46,415 nucleotides of DNA from an uncultured Eubacteriales bacterium (lineage in GTDB: Bacteria > Bacillota > Clostridia > Peptostreptococcales > Anaerovoracaceae). Both the position numbers and the translations under genes were made by a program. Positions 1-8,532 of the stretch are shown here, one piece after another. Under the pieces are notes generated by a model. The model worked only from the letters and a program-made list of their open reading frames with translations, did no database searches and had not been told where the DNA came from. Where the stretch lies: assembly GCA_902801255.1 (NCBI GenBank), contig CADCHO010000024.1, positions 1 to 46,415 on the forward strand, given 5' to 3'. Every line of letters starts with the position of its first letter. The first letter of the stretch is position 1.

Positions 1-1
1 A

Positions 2-1153
2 CAGGCTTTCAAATATGCAGAGGTTACTGACGATGAGATCGTTGTTGCAAAGTCTCTCGAAGAAGCAAACGCAGGAATCGCAGCCGGCAAGTACGTAGCT
101 TGCGGCGATGCAGCATTCGTTTCCGCAGCAGATGGCGTCGACGCCGTTATCGACTGCACAGGAGTTCCTGATGTAGGCGCAAAGGTTGCTACAGACGCTA
201 TGACAAATGGTAAGCATGTAGTAATGCTCAACGTTGAGACAGACGTTGTTATCGGACCTTACCTCGACAAGTTTGCTAAGGATCACGGCGTAATCTACAC
301 AGGTTCCGCTGGTGATGAGCCGGGCGCTGTTATGGAACTCTACTGCTTCGCAAAGGCTATGGGCCTCAACGTAGAAGTTATGGGCAAGGGCAAAAACAAC
401 AAGCTCGACTATGAGTGCAACCCTGACACAGTTCTCGAAGAGGCTACACGCCGCAAGATGAGCCCAAGAATGCTCTGCGCTTTCAAGGACGGCACAAAGA
501 CAATGGTAGAGATGACTGCTATGTGCAACTACACAGGTCTTATTCCTGATGTAATTGGCGGACACGGCCCTGCAACAGCTCCTGGAACAGAGGGCGTTAA
601 GCAGCTCAACGAGATCTTCAAGTTGAAGAAAGACGGCGGAATCCTCGACAAGCACGGCGTAGTTGAGTACGTAAACGGAATCGCTCCTGGCGTATTCGTA
701 ACAGTTTCGACAGACAATGCCGAGATCGCTTATCAGCTTCAGTACCACAGCATGGGTCCTGGACCACTCTGGACACTCTACAGACCATATCACCTCTGCA
801 ACCTCGAGACTCCGCTCACAGTTGCTAAGGCTGTTATCGATGGCGAGAAGACTTGCGTAGCTAAGGACGGACTCGTAGCAGAGTGCATCACAAGAGCTAA
901 GATCGACCTCAAGGCTGGTCAGAACCTCGACGGAATCGGCGGATACACAACACTCGGTTCAATCTGCACAGAGGCAGAGGCTACAGAGAAGGGTTATGTA
1001 CCATTCGGCCTGATCAACAAGAACGCTGTTATGAAGGTTGACTGCAAGAAGGGCGACCTCATCACATACGATATGGTTGAGCTCGACAAGAACACTCTGA
1101 TCTACAAGCTCAGAAAAGAGCAGGATGCTATGTACGGAAAGCACGTTCTGTAA
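2..1153 (+). CDS. NAD(P)-dependent oxidoreductase with C-terminal SAF domain (5' partial)
   Basis: The reading frame is open from the left edge, so the gene starts outside the window; the ATG at 200 is internal because the upstream codons encode conserved Rossmann sequence (VDAVIDCTGVPDVGAKVA). The visible part shows the end of a homoserine-dehydrogenase-type NAD-binding fold followed by a middle catalytic-like region and a SAF domain (roughly the last 110 residues, around KDGLVAECI and KKGDLITYDMVEL). Proteins of this build are often annotated as homoserine-dehydrogenase-like or FlgA-like oxidoreductases of sugar-acid or amino-acid metabolism. The substrate cannot be told from the sequence and I assign no symbol. 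Codon use is strongly biased (AAC, CTC, GAC), as in highly expressed genes. A strong terminator follows 40 bp after the stop. Confidence 0.75.
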   Translation, partial: QAFKYAEVTDDEIVVAKSLEEANAGIAAGKYVACGDAAFVSAADGVDAVIDCTGVPDVGAKVATDAMTNGKHVVMLNVETDVVIGPYLDKFAKDHGVIYTGSAGDEPGAVMELYCFAKAMGLNVEVMGKGKNNKLDYECNPDTVLEEATRRKMSPRMLCAFKDGTKTMVEMTAMCNYTGLIPDVIGGHGPATAPGTEGVKQLNEIFKLKKDGGILDKHGVVEYVNGIAPGVFVTVSTDNAEIAYQLQYHSMGPGPLWTLYRPYHLCNLETPLTVAKAVIDGEKTCVAKDGLVAECITRAKIDLKAGQNLDGIGGYTTLGSICTEAEATEKGYVPFGLINKNAVMKVDCKKGDLITYDMVELDKNTLIYKLRKEQDAMYGKHVL

Positions 1154-1193
1154 TAATAGAAACTACTTTATAACAAAATCTCCTTTAAAAAAG

Positions 1194-1221
1194 AATTGCT
1201 GGATCTACAGATCCAGCAATT
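1194..1221. terminator. Bidirectional terminator embedding a stop codon
   Basis: A 13-bp perfect inverted repeat (1194-1206 and 1209-1221) is followed on the plus strand by a long T-rich run and on the minus strand by TTCTTTTTT. It ends the plus-strand oxidoreductase and, in the other direction, the SHOCT gene, whose last codons and TAG (1205-1207) lie inside the hairpin. Confidence 0.8.
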
Positions 1222-1609
1222 TTTTCTTCTTTTTTTCGAATTCTTCTTTTGTGATGATATCCAGATCCAGCAGTTCCTTAAGCTTTTTCAGCTCTTCATA
1301 TGGATCCATGGCTGCAGGAGGCCTGTCCTGCATAACATTCGCAGAGTCCTGTCCCCCGCCTTCGCGCATTTTCTTAAAATCTCTCAGCGCCAATTCCAGC
1401 TTTCCCTTCCTTGAGCGGGCAAAAGGAATGGGGATATCCCTGCCCTTCGTCCGCAGAGTCAGGATCCCGTATGGAGAAAAGAGCTGCGAACTGGTTATTT
1501 CCAGAGACTCGATCTCCTCATAAGGGTAATGCTTTCCACGTGCGATCAGCTCACTATCATCAAAAATAATAGGTTCTATGCTGAGCTGTCCTTCTATTTC
1601 ATGATACAT
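1205..1609 (-). CDS. SHOCT-domain protein
   Basis: A 134-residue soluble protein. The N-terminal ~85 residues are a beta-rich module resembling a small PH-like or DUF4429-type domain (segments LSIEPIIFDDSELIARG and YGILTLRTKGRDIPIPF). The last ~32 residues form a SHOCT module (PYEELKKLKELLDLDIITKEEF), a short helical hairpin commonly found at C-termini and thought to mediate oligomerisation or binding. The ATG at 1609 follows AGGGGG with 8-nt spacing. It stands alone between a convergent oxidoreductase and the downstream end of the penicillin-binding protein gene, 34 bp from that gene's stop and in the same direction, so it may be read from the PBP transcript. The precise function is unknown. 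Confidence 0.7.
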   Translation of the reverse strand: MYHEIEGQLSIEPIIFDDSELIARGKHYPYEEIESLEITSSQLFSPYGILTLRTKGRDIPIPFARSRKGKLELALRDFKKMREGGGQDSANVMQDRPPAAMDPYEELKKLKELLDLDIITKEEFEKKKKKLLDL

Positions 1610-1643
1610 GAACAGATCCCCCTTTTACCGACCCTGATGTTAA

Positions 1644-4253
1644 CTAGTTGCCGCCTTCAGAAGGAGTTTCTCCTCCTGTGCCACCTGAATCGCTGCCGCC
1701 GGAGCCACCGCCGTCAGTACTGCCTCCGCCGTCACCGCCGCCGGAGCCGCCGCTGTCTGGAGGAGTTATGCTTCCGCCGCCATCACCGCCGGAGCCGCCG
1801 CTGTCTGGAGGAGTTACGCTTCCGCCGCCATCACCGCCGGAGCCGCCGCTGTCTGGAGGAGTTACGCTTCCGCCGCCATCACCGCCGGAGCCACCGCTGT
1901 CAGTGCTTCCCCCTGGAGTCGGAACAGGAATTACGGTATCATTTTCCGATTCGCCGTTGTCACTATCATCGGCTTCGTCATCTTTATTATTGTTTTTATT
2001 TGAATCGCCATGGTACTGGCCCGGATTCTTTTCTGTACCTTTGGTATAATACTCGCCGTTTTCCTTCACCACGTTTGAAGGCATCTCCAGATATTCACCA
2101 TCCCTGATATCGCTTACCTGTCTCATTATCCTGCTCCACAGGGCTGCTGCCTGCGCTGATGAACCGTTCATCTCTACATTAAGGTCGGTGCCTATCCACA
2201 GAGCAGCTGCATAGTCAGGAGTGAATCCGTCAAACCATACATCGAACGTATCATTGGTCGTTCCGGTCTTGCCGCCGACCTCAACTCCCGAAATGGCGGC
2301 ATTGCCTGCAATTCCCCTTGAGACGACAGACTTGAGCAGGTCAGTCATGATCCACGCAACGCCTTCATCAAGCACCTTGGTGGATTTGGATTCACCCTTT
2401 AACAGTTCTTTGCCGTTTGAATCATCTACAGTCGTATAGCAAACCGCTGTGTTGACTATTCCGCCGTTAGGGAAAGCTGCATATGCAAGCGACATTTCAA
2501 GAGGCGTCACTCCATATGTCATGGCTCCGAGTCCGAGCGCAGCAGGATTCACGTCGTTAGCCTTGACGCTGGTATCAGTCTCAAGTGTTGTGAGTCCGTA
2601 CTTTTCGAGCATCTCAATGGAGTAATCGAGCCCCACCTGCCAAAGTATCTTTACGGCACAGGTGTTTATAGACTGCTGAAGAGCTGTTCTCAGCGAATTT
2701 CTGCCTGAATATGACTTGGAGAAATTCTGAGGCCATTCTTCTCCATTTATCTTGAGCGGCTCATCCACTACGACAGAACTTGCTGTGATGTAATCACCCC
2801 AGTATTTTGTTCCCTGATTGTCGAATCCGTAGTCGGTGAACTGGAATGTCTGATTCTTTGCCGCGTAGTCGAAGCTCCTCTGAAGAGCAGCGCCATAAAC
2901 CGCAAGCGGTTTTATCGATGATCCCGGCTGTCTCGGGCTTATGGCTCTGTTAAAGAGATTTGAACCTTCGGCATCACGCCCTCCTACAAATCCGCTTATA
3001 TATCCGGTGCCTACCTCCGTAACGACCATGCTTGCCTGGACTTTGCTGCCGTCTACCGCCGTAGGGAAATTCGAATCATTCTGGAATTCTTCATAAATCG
3101 CATTCTGAAGGTCACTTCTGAGAGTTGTATGTATCTGCAGCCCGCTTGTATATACCATGCGCTGGGCATCCTCTTCGCTCATCTTATACTTTTCCATGAG
3201 GTCATTGATGACTACACCCGCAACATAATCGGTAAAGTACGTATATGCCGACTCTTTCTCTTCGAAGCTCGGTGAAAGGATATCTATGATATCCACTTCT
3301 GCGCTTTTGGCATCAGAAGATGATATATATCCCTGATCTGCCATGAGTTCCAGAACCAGATCACGCCTGTCCTTGGATATATCATTCGCATAATAACCCG
3401 TGCCCCCTGACGCCTCGTCTTCTGTATCCGTACTTCCGTAGTAGTTATCTTCGGATTCAGTTTCCGAGTCCTTATCTACGACTTCGTCAAGCGAATAATA
3501 ATTGATGTTTTCGATCTCTTCGTTGCCTTCCGGATCTTCGGTGATAAGCGCATAGCTGTCAGGTGCCTGCGGCAGTGCAGCGAGAGCTGCGCACTCAGCA
3601 AGAGTCAGCTCATCGACATCCTTTGAAAAGTACGTTCTTGCGGCCGCACTCACGCCGTAGTTTCCATATCCCAGGTATATAGTGTTCAGATACGCTTCAA
3701 GGATCTCATCTTTAGTCAGCTTGTGCTCGAGCCGCCATGCAATAAACATCTCTGACAGCTTTCTGCTTATGCTTCGCTGGCTCTTGATCTCAGCCAGGTA
3801 TGCGTTTCTGGCAAGCTGCTGGGTAATGGTGGATGTGCCGCTGATAGCTGCGGATCTTCCTGTAAGCTTTGACAGCACGGCACCAAACATTCTCCGCCAG
3901 TTAAAGCCGTGATGCTTATAGAACGTTTTATCTTCTATAGCAATAAATGCGTTCTTGAGATCATCCGGCATTTCGCTTATAGGCACTATTGTCCTGTCCT
4001 CAGTGTAATGCAGGGTATCGATCTCGGTGCCGTCTATATCATAGAGAATAGACGAGCGTTCGATATTGGCATAAAGGCTTTCCTGATTGATTCCTCCCAC
4101 TTTGACAGCAGTTATGACTACTGTAAGAAGGACAACCGCAACACCCAGTACGAACAATCCGCCGATCACAGTCAGCAGTTTACGTCCTTTTGATGCGCTG
4201 GCGAATTTTTCCCAATATGTATTTTTCTTTGCGTGTCTTTTTTTATTTTTCAT
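1644..4253 (-). CDS. Class A penicillin-binding protein (PBP1A-type)
   Basis: A bifunctional peptidoglycan synthase of about 869 residues acting on the outer face of the membrane. The order is a short basic cytoplasmic tail, one membrane helix (about residues 25-50, LLTVIGGLFVLGVAVVLLTVV), a GT51 glycosyltransferase with EDKTFYKHHGFNWRR, then a transpeptidase with SxxK (PGSSIKP), SxN (SINTC) and KTG (GGKTGTTN). All catalytic motifs are present. An acidic insertion rich in D, E and S lies between the GT51 core and the transpeptidase. The C-terminus is a long low-complexity tail of Gly, Ser and Asp with three 16-residue repeats. The ATG at 4253 is chosen because GAAGGA lies 9 nt upstream; the TTG at 4286 has no such site. 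An extended -10 promoter precedes it. Confidence 0.93.
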   Translation of the reverse strand: MKNKKRHAKKNTYWEKFASASKGRKLLTVIGGLFVLGVAVVLLTVVITAVKVGGINQESLYANIERSSILYDIDGTEIDTLHYTEDRTIVPISEMPDDLKNAFIAIEDKTFYKHHGFNWRRMFGAVLSKLTGRSAAISGTSTITQQLARNAYLAEIKSQRSISRKLSEMFIAWRLEHKLTKDEILEAYLNTIYLGYGNYGVSAAARTYFSKDVDELTLAECAALAALPQAPDSYALITEDPEGNEEIENINYYSLDEVVDKDSETESEDNYYGSTDTEDEASGGTGYYANDISKDRRDLVLELMADQGYISSSDAKSAEVDIIDILSPSFEEKESAYTYFTDYVAGVVINDLMEKYKMSEEDAQRMVYTSGLQIHTTLRSDLQNAIYEEFQNDSNFPTAVDGSKVQASMVVTEVGTGYISGFVGGRDAEGSNLFNRAISPRQPGSSIKPLAVYGAALQRSFDYAAKNQTFQFTDYGFDNQGTKYWGDYITASSVVVDEPLKINGEEWPQNFSKSYSGRNSLRTALQQSINTCAVKILWQVGLDYSIEMLEKYGLTTLETDTSVKANDVNPAALGLGAMTYGVTPLEMSLAYAAFPNGGIVNTAVCYTTVDDSNGKELLKGESKSTKVLDEGVAWIMTDLLKSVVSRGIAGNAAISGVEVGGKTGTTNDTFDVWFDGFTPDYAAALWIGTDLNVEMNGSSAQAAALWSRIMRQVSDIRDGEYLEMPSNVVKENGEYYTKGTEKNPGQYHGDSNKNNNKDDEADDSDNGESENDTVIPVPTPGGSTDSGGSGGDGGGSVTPPDSGGSGGDGGGSVTPPDSGGSGGDGGGSITPPDSGGSGGGDGGGSTDGGGSGGSDSGGTGGETPSEGGN
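1756..1899. repeat. Three 48-bp tandem repeats in the PBP tail
   Basis: Three near-identical 48-bp units (1756-1803, 1804-1851, 1852-1899) encode a 16-residue motif of the form DSGGSGGDGGGSVTPP in the minus-strand penicillin-binding protein. The period is a multiple of three, so copy number can change without breaking the frame. Shorter Gly/Ser-rich degenerate copies continue towards the stop codon. Confidence 0.9.
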
Positions 4254-4296
4254 ATGATTATGTCCTTCGATATCACATGGTTTCAATAACTTATTT

Positions 4297-4305
4297 ATTA
4301 TACCA
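4297..4305 (-). promoter_or_regulatory. Extended -10 promoter for the PBP gene
   Basis: On the minus strand ATATGGTATAAT gives a perfect -10 with an upstream TGn; the -35 is weak. It lies about 45 bp before the ATG at 4253. Confidence 0.5.
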
Positions 4306-4332
4306 TATCGGAGTTCACAGGAACTAATTTAA

Positions 4333-4354
4333 AAAGCTCCGGAATCGGAGCTTT
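4333..4354 (-). terminator. Terminator after rpiB
   Basis: A 9-bp stem (AAAGCTCCG / CGGAGCTTT) with a 4-nt loop is followed on the minus strand by CTTTTTAAATT. It lies 45 bp after the rpiB stop and just upstream of the PBP promoter. Confidence 0.8.
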
Positions 4355-4398
4355 GCAGCCGGAGCTGTACACTTTCTGATAACGATTTACAGTGATGG

Positions 4399-4860
4399 TT
4401 ATTTAACCGGAACGCAGTGTTTATCGTTGATTTCACAGACTTTGTTTACTCTTCTGCGGTATTTTTCTTCCATGAGAGGATCTGTCGTAAGCCAGGTCTT
4501 TACTATCTCCATCGACATAAGGCCGCCGATGATCTTTGCACCAAGGCACAGGATATTTGAATCGGTATGCTCCCTGGCAAGAGCAGCACATACAGGATCC
4601 TGGCAGACCGCTGCATAGCAGCCATTTATTTTATTTGCGATCAGAGCACTGCCATAACCGACTCCATCGCAGAAGATTCCCCTGTCACATTCCCCTTTGG
4701 CAACCGCCAGAGCGGCAGGATATACAAAATCGGACAGATCGCAGGATGCTCCATCATAAGTTCCGAAGTCCTCCACCTCATAGTCCTGCGAAATGAGATA
4801 AGCTTTTATCTCTTCCTTCATCTGTGTTCCGGCATGATCATTTGCCATAGCAATTTTCAT
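4399..4860 (-). CDS. rpiB: RpiB/LacAB-family sugar-phosphate isomerase
   Basis: A 153-residue protein of normal length for ribose-5-phosphate isomerase B, which interconverts ribose 5-phosphate and ribulose 5-phosphate in the cytoplasm. The N-terminus MKIAMANDHAG is the family signature. The active-site cysteine region reads RGIFCDGVGYGSALIANK and is followed by the ARxHxxxNILCLGA segment (AREHTDSNILCLGAK). The usual loop after the cysteine is GTGIGMSIAANK-like; here it is DGVGYGSALIANK, so the substrate could be another aldose phosphate of the LacAB/RpiB group. The ATG at 4860 has GGAGGG upstream. It has its own near-consensus promoter and its own terminator, so it is probably monocistronic. 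Confidence 0.85.
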   Translation of the reverse strand: MKIAMANDHAGTQMKEEIKAYLISQDYEVEDFGTYDGASCDLSDFVYPAALAVAKGECDRGIFCDGVGYGSALIANKINGCYAAVCQDPVCAALAREHTDSNILCLGAKIIGGLMSMEIVKTWLTTDPLMEEKYRRRVNKVCEINDKHCVPVK

Positions 4861-4883
4861 AGCGTGCCCTCCTTTTTTATTTG

Positions 4884-4912
4884 ACTATAACTGACTCTTC
4901 GCTCCTAGTCAA
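4884..4912 (-). promoter_or_regulatory. Sigma-A promoter of rpiB within an inverted repeat
   Basis: TTGACT-N17-TATAGT on the minus strand (-35 at 4907-4912, -10 at 4884-4889) matches the consensus at 10 of 12 positions. The two boxes fall in the arms of an 8-bp inverted repeat, TTTGACTA...TAGTCAAA (4880-4887 and 4906-4913), which could be an operator. The 5' leader would be only about 17 nt. Confidence 0.65.
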
Positions 4913-4925
4913 ACAGATAATATAA

Positions 4926-6095
4926 CTAATTGTTTCTGATCCAGCCTGAAACGGCTTCCGCTGTTTCCCTCTGCTGTACGACTTCATCTATCTGAGGTTT
5001 GCCGTCGCCTTTCTGTACACCGTAGTTGCCAAACTGAGCGTGGTTCCCTCCTTCTATGATCACTTCGGTGAAATCGTCAGGCCAAAGGCCGTCAGTCTTT
5101 GTTTTATTGTACTTGTCAGTATTAAGGACCTGATCCTCTGAGCCATATATCGAAATCACCGGTGTGCTGAGTTCTCCGGTCGGATACGCAGCGAGCAGGA
5201 TCAGTCCGTTCCATGACGATGTGTCATCTGCCTCCTCTGCATCATCCGCGGCCATTGCTGCCGCCGCACCTCCAAGCGAATGCCCTCCGACATACCACTT
5301 CTCATAGTTCTTTATATTGTCAGCTCGTATGTCTTCTGCCGCGTCTTTGCCCAAAAGCGCAAAATTCAGCGGCATTTTACAAAGATAGCAATCGACACCG
5401 CTCTGAGAGATCTGTCTCATAAGCGGTGCATATGCAGCCGCTTCGACCTTGGCCCCCGGATAAAACACCAGCGCGGAATCTGTGCCCGGACCGTCAAAGA
5501 GCCATCCGTTTGCTGCATCATCTTCCTTTGTGATCTCATAGACGCCGACATCTTCCGTACTTTCCAGCGCTGCAAGCGCAGTGATATCCGCGTGATAAAA
5601 TGTTCCGAAATATACAGCAATCACACCGGCCAGAACAGCCAGCTGAGCAAGCGTATTGACCAGCTCTTCTATCCAGTTCGACCTGGCACTGTTGTCCATA
5701 TGTGAGCCGAGATATCCCATAAAACACATCAGGGCGAAACCCGCAATGAACAGGATAGCCGCAGGCATCATGGTCAGCGATCGCCATAGTCCGGAAATTG
5801 CAGTCCTGCCTCCTGCAGGCACAGAAAGGATCATCAGTGCAAACCCGGCAGGCATAAGGATATGGAACATCCGGGTCAGGCCTGAGAGGTCCTTTTTGCT
5901 GACCACTACTATCATTTTCCATATGGCTTTGCACAGGCCGCCCGTGAAGCAGGCCAGTACTCCTGCAAGCAGCAGCGGACTTCCGTACATGCTGTACATG
6001 ATAAGCCCGCTCGCAAGGAACAGCAAAACTGGCATTATGTCCAATAATGCCAGTCCCATGGTGTATTCTTTGTATTCGTCTGAATATGCTGACAT
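4926..6095 (-). CDS. Membrane-anchored alpha/beta hydrolase
   Basis: A 389-residue protein with two parts. The first ~165 residues carry about five hydrophobic helices (for example DIMPVLLFLASGLIMYSMYG and LAQLAVLAGVIAVYFGTFY). The rest is an alpha/beta hydrolase fold with the nucleophile elbow GGHSLGGAA, a late aspartate (IYGSEDQVL) and a late histidine (EGGNHAQFG), which complete the catalytic triad. The fold resembles the hydrolase family around PF12695. The natural substrate is unknown. The ATG at 6095 lies 5 bp after the stop of the purine permease gene, so the two are probably co-transcribed. No strong ribosome-binding site is visible, which makes the exact start uncertain; a TTG at 6110 is the alternative. 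Confidence 0.75.
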   Translation of the reverse strand: MSAYSDEYKEYTMGLALLDIMPVLLFLASGLIMYSMYGSPLLLAGVLACFTGGLCKAIWKMIVVVSKKDLSGLTRMFHILMPAGFALMILSVPAGGRTAISGLWRSLTMMPAAILFIAGFALMCFMGYLGSHMDNSARSNWIEELVNTLAQLAVLAGVIAVYFGTFYHADITALAALESTEDVGVYEITKEDDAANGWLFDGPGTDSALVFYPGAKVEAAAYAPLMRQISQSGVDCYLCKMPLNFALLGKDAAEDIRADNIKNYEKWYVGGHSLGGAAAAMAADDAEEADDTSSWNGLILLAAYPTGELSTPVISIYGSEDQVLNTDKYNKTKTDGLWPDDFTEVIIEGGNHAQFGNYGVQKGDGKPQIDEVVQQRETAEAVSGWIRNN

Positions 6096-6100
6096 AAAGA

Positions 6101-7525
6101 TTAATCCCAAAGAGGTTCGACTTCCTTACCGTCAGGTTCCTTCTTAAGAACAATGTTGAGAATGATCGCGCAGATAGCAGCAGGAACGATTCCGGAACCA
6201 CCGAAGATGTAGCTTATGAATGCAGGCATCTGAGCCAGTACGTTCGCTGTCGAACCGAGGCCGTAACCAAGGCCGAGAGATACCGCAACGATCGTGACTT
6301 CGCGGGTGGTGATCGGTTCTCTGGTGATCAGCTGTATACCGCTGACTACGATAGACGCGAACATGAATACAGCTGCTCCGCCGAGTACTGACTGAGGCAT
6401 CAGCTGAACTATAGCGGCCAGCTTAGGGCAGAAGCCGCAGAGTACCAGGAAGATGGCTCCCATAGTGATGGCAAACAGGTTGACTATCTTGGTCATTCCT
6501 ACGAGTCCTACGTTCTGGCTGAACGATGTGTTAGGCAGTACGCCGAACAAAGTGGCGAATGTTGAGCCGATACCATCGCAGGCTACTCCGCCGGAAAGCT
6601 CCTTATCTGTTGCTTCACGTCCGAGGCCTCCCTCAGTGATGCCCGAAAGGTCTCCGATCGTCTCTACAGCTGTTACGACAAACATGATCATGATAGGGAT
6701 GATAGCACGTGCATCGAATACGAACTTGACCGGCATTATCTTAGGCAGCGATATCCATGATGCGGATGCTACCTTGGCCCACTGCAGTACCCATGAGCAT
6801 GTATATGTTTCTCCGTCTACGACGTATGTAGTATCGAGGAACATTGCCAGGATCGCACAGAGGATATATCCGAAGATGATCCCGAACAGGATCGATGCGG
6901 CAGACCAGATGCCCTTTGTAAAATGTTTGAGTACAATGATGAATATCAGCACCGCAAGACCGATCAGCAGGTTTGTCGGCGAACCGAAGTCCTTGTTGTT
7001 GTTACCGCCTCCAAATGAGTTGATACCGACACTGATAAGTGACAGACCGATCGCAGTTACGACTGTACCGGTTACTACGCTCGGGAAGAACTTACGAAGC
7101 GGTTTAAGCATGAATCCGAGTATCATTTCAAATATACCGCCTATGAAGCAGGCTCCGAGAATAGCGCCATACGCGACTACTCCTCCTCCCATAGATCCTG
7201 CTACACCGCTCATTACTCCTATGAAGCCTGAGCTGGTTCCCATTACACACGGCAGTCTCGCACCGATTGGCCCGATAGTCCATAGCTGCACCAGTGTGAC
7301 GAGTCCGGCTACCAGCATCGCATTCTGGATGACCGGAACCATAAGTCCCGCATCGCCGAGCGAGCATGCTCCGCCGATGACCAGGATAGGTGTCAGGTTT
7401 CCAACGAACATGGCCAGAACGTGCTGCATTCCGAGTATGATAGCTTTACCTGTAGGGATACGCCCTTCCAGCTCATACTCGGAGGTCATAACGCTCAGGC
7501 CTTTTACTTTCTTTTCATCAGCCAT
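6101..7525 (-). CDS. NCS2-family nucleobase (purine/xanthine-like) permease
   Basis: A 474-residue integral membrane protein with about 12-14 helices, a normal size for the family. Family hallmarks are LGMQHVLAMFVGNLTPILV near the N-terminus, the LPCVMGTSSGFI segment, TAVETIGDLSGITE, and the NCS2 signature region with LFGVLPNTSFSQNVGLV. These proteins import uracil, xanthine or uric acid with protons or sodium; the QN..L.A.GL..L pattern favours the xanthine/urate side, but this is inference. The ATG at 7525 has GAGAGG 8 nt upstream and is preferred over a TTG at 7531. It lies between a CPBP protease and an alpha/beta hydrolase on the same strand. The 84-bp upstream gap is too short for a full purine riboswitch plus expression platform, and none is visible. 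Confidence 0.88.
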   Translation of the reverse strand: MADEKKVKGLSVMTSEYELEGRIPTGKAIILGMQHVLAMFVGNLTPILVIGGACSLGDAGLMVPVIQNAMLVAGLVTLVQLWTIGPIGARLPCVMGTSSGFIGVMSGVAGSMGGGVVAYGAILGACFIGGIFEMILGFMLKPLRKFFPSVVTGTVVTAIGLSLISVGINSFGGGNNNKDFGSPTNLLIGLAVLIFIIVLKHFTKGIWSAASILFGIIFGYILCAILAMFLDTTYVVDGETYTCSWVLQWAKVASASWISLPKIMPVKFVFDARAIIPIMIMFVVTAVETIGDLSGITEGGLGREATDKELSGGVACDGIGSTFATLFGVLPNTSFSQNVGLVGMTKIVNLFAITMGAIFLVLCGFCPKLAAIVQLMPQSVLGGAAVFMFASIVVSGIQLITREPITTREVTIVAVSLGLGYGLGSTANVLAQMPAFISYIFGGSGIVPAAICAIILNIVLKKEPDGKEVEPLWD

Positions 7526-7609
7526 TAACAATACCTCTCTTTCTCCACAAAATACCTTTTTAATAATTATTCATTATGCCACATGTTTATTAGTTTTAAA
7601 AGTGTTATA

Positions 7610-8485
7610 TCAGGCTTCTGCAGAAACCGTTTCTGTGTCCGGTTCCTTATTCCACTTTCTGTTCCATACATCCATGATCTCATCATAGTATTTTGCGTTT
7701 ATCAGGCGAAGTCCCCAGATCGCACCGAAGGCTCCTGCGACGATCGTGATCCAGTCTCCTATGCCCATGCCCGTCATGACACCGCCGCTTTCGTATAAAT
7801 CGACACGTGCCAGCTCAAAAAAGTCAACACTCCAGTGGCCTAATATCGTCGGCCACAGATTTCCTGTCCGCAGATAGACCGCACCGAACAGCATTCCTAC
7901 TCCTATGGCATAGAAGGCCTGTATGACTACTGCCTTCGGATCTCCTCCCTGCAGGATATTTCCCAGGTGTATCAGGCCAAAAACTATAGAAGACAGCCAG
8001 AATATGACTTTGATCTGTCCCCCTGATTTTATCTTTCTCATGTAGTTGGCAACGCCCAGGCCGCGATACATTACCTCTTCGCCGAAGCCCGGCGCCATAG
8101 CTCTGATCAGGGCTATGGCCATACTGCCTGTGCCGAGTGTTATCCAGCTTACTATGCTGCCAGTATAGTGAATAACCAGAAACGGCAGAAGCATCAGAAG
8201 ACCTTCCTTGAGGCCGTCTTTCTGAAGACAGCCGTTAAAATCCGGTCTGAACCACAGTTTGAATAATAATGCAGCCAAAAGTGCTGCAGCCGCTACTCCT
8301 ATGCCCATGGTTATGTCGGCTGTTCCCGCAAAGGTCTGTGTTTCAAAAGTGTAGCCCGGAATATAGTTGCCGATCAGTCTGTCTACTTTGATACCCAGAC
8401 CTTCATCAATCAGCTGAACAAAAAAAGCCAGCAGAAAGTAGCCTATAATTGTGTGATCAAGTATCTTGTGTTCTCTCTTTTTCAT
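7610..8485 (-). CDS. CPBP-family intramembrane protease
   Basis: A 291-residue polytopic membrane protein of the CAAX/bacteriocin-processing (CPBP, ABI) family. The catalytic motif EExxxR is seen in APGFGEEVMYRGLG, followed by the FxxxH motif in IVFGLIHLGN and a third conserved region in LRTGNLWPTILGHWSVDF. Such proteins act as glutamic intramembrane peptidases, often in bacteriocin maturation or self-immunity, but no peptide gene is seen nearby. The ATG at 8485 has an AAAGGAG site upstream. It lies 47 bp after the glycerophosphodiesterase gene and probably belongs to the same operon. A related CPBP gene is at 43835-44695. Confidence 0.85.
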   Translation of the reverse strand: MKKREHKILDHTIIGYFLLAFFVQLIDEGLGIKVDRLIGNYIPGYTFETQTFAGTADITMGIGVAAAALLAALLFKLWFRPDFNGCLQKDGLKEGLLMLLPFLVIHYTGSIVSWITLGTGSMAIALIRAMAPGFGEEVMYRGLGVANYMRKIKSGGQIKVIFWLSSIVFGLIHLGNILQGGDPKAVVIQAFYAIGVGMLFGAVYLRTGNLWPTILGHWSVDFFELARVDLYESGGVMTGMGIGDWITIVAGAFGAIWGLRLINAKYYDEIMDVWNRKWNKEPDTETVSAEA

Positions 8486-8532
8486 TTCCTCATTACTCCT
8501 TTAACGTTCTTATCCCTCATACCCTCTAACTG

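Noticed and set aside
1648-2049. Proline-rich 133-codon frame opposite the PBP tail
   Set aside because: It is the complement of the Gly-rich repeat region; low complexity explains the open frame.
7526-7609. Purine riboswitch upstream of the NCS2 permease
   Set aside because: The gap is only 84 bp and shows no aptamer-like paired structure or conserved purine-riboswitch loop sequence.
6453-7688. 411-codon plus-strand frame opposite the NCS2 permease
   Set aside because: It is a shadow of the permease gene; no family features or start signals are seen.
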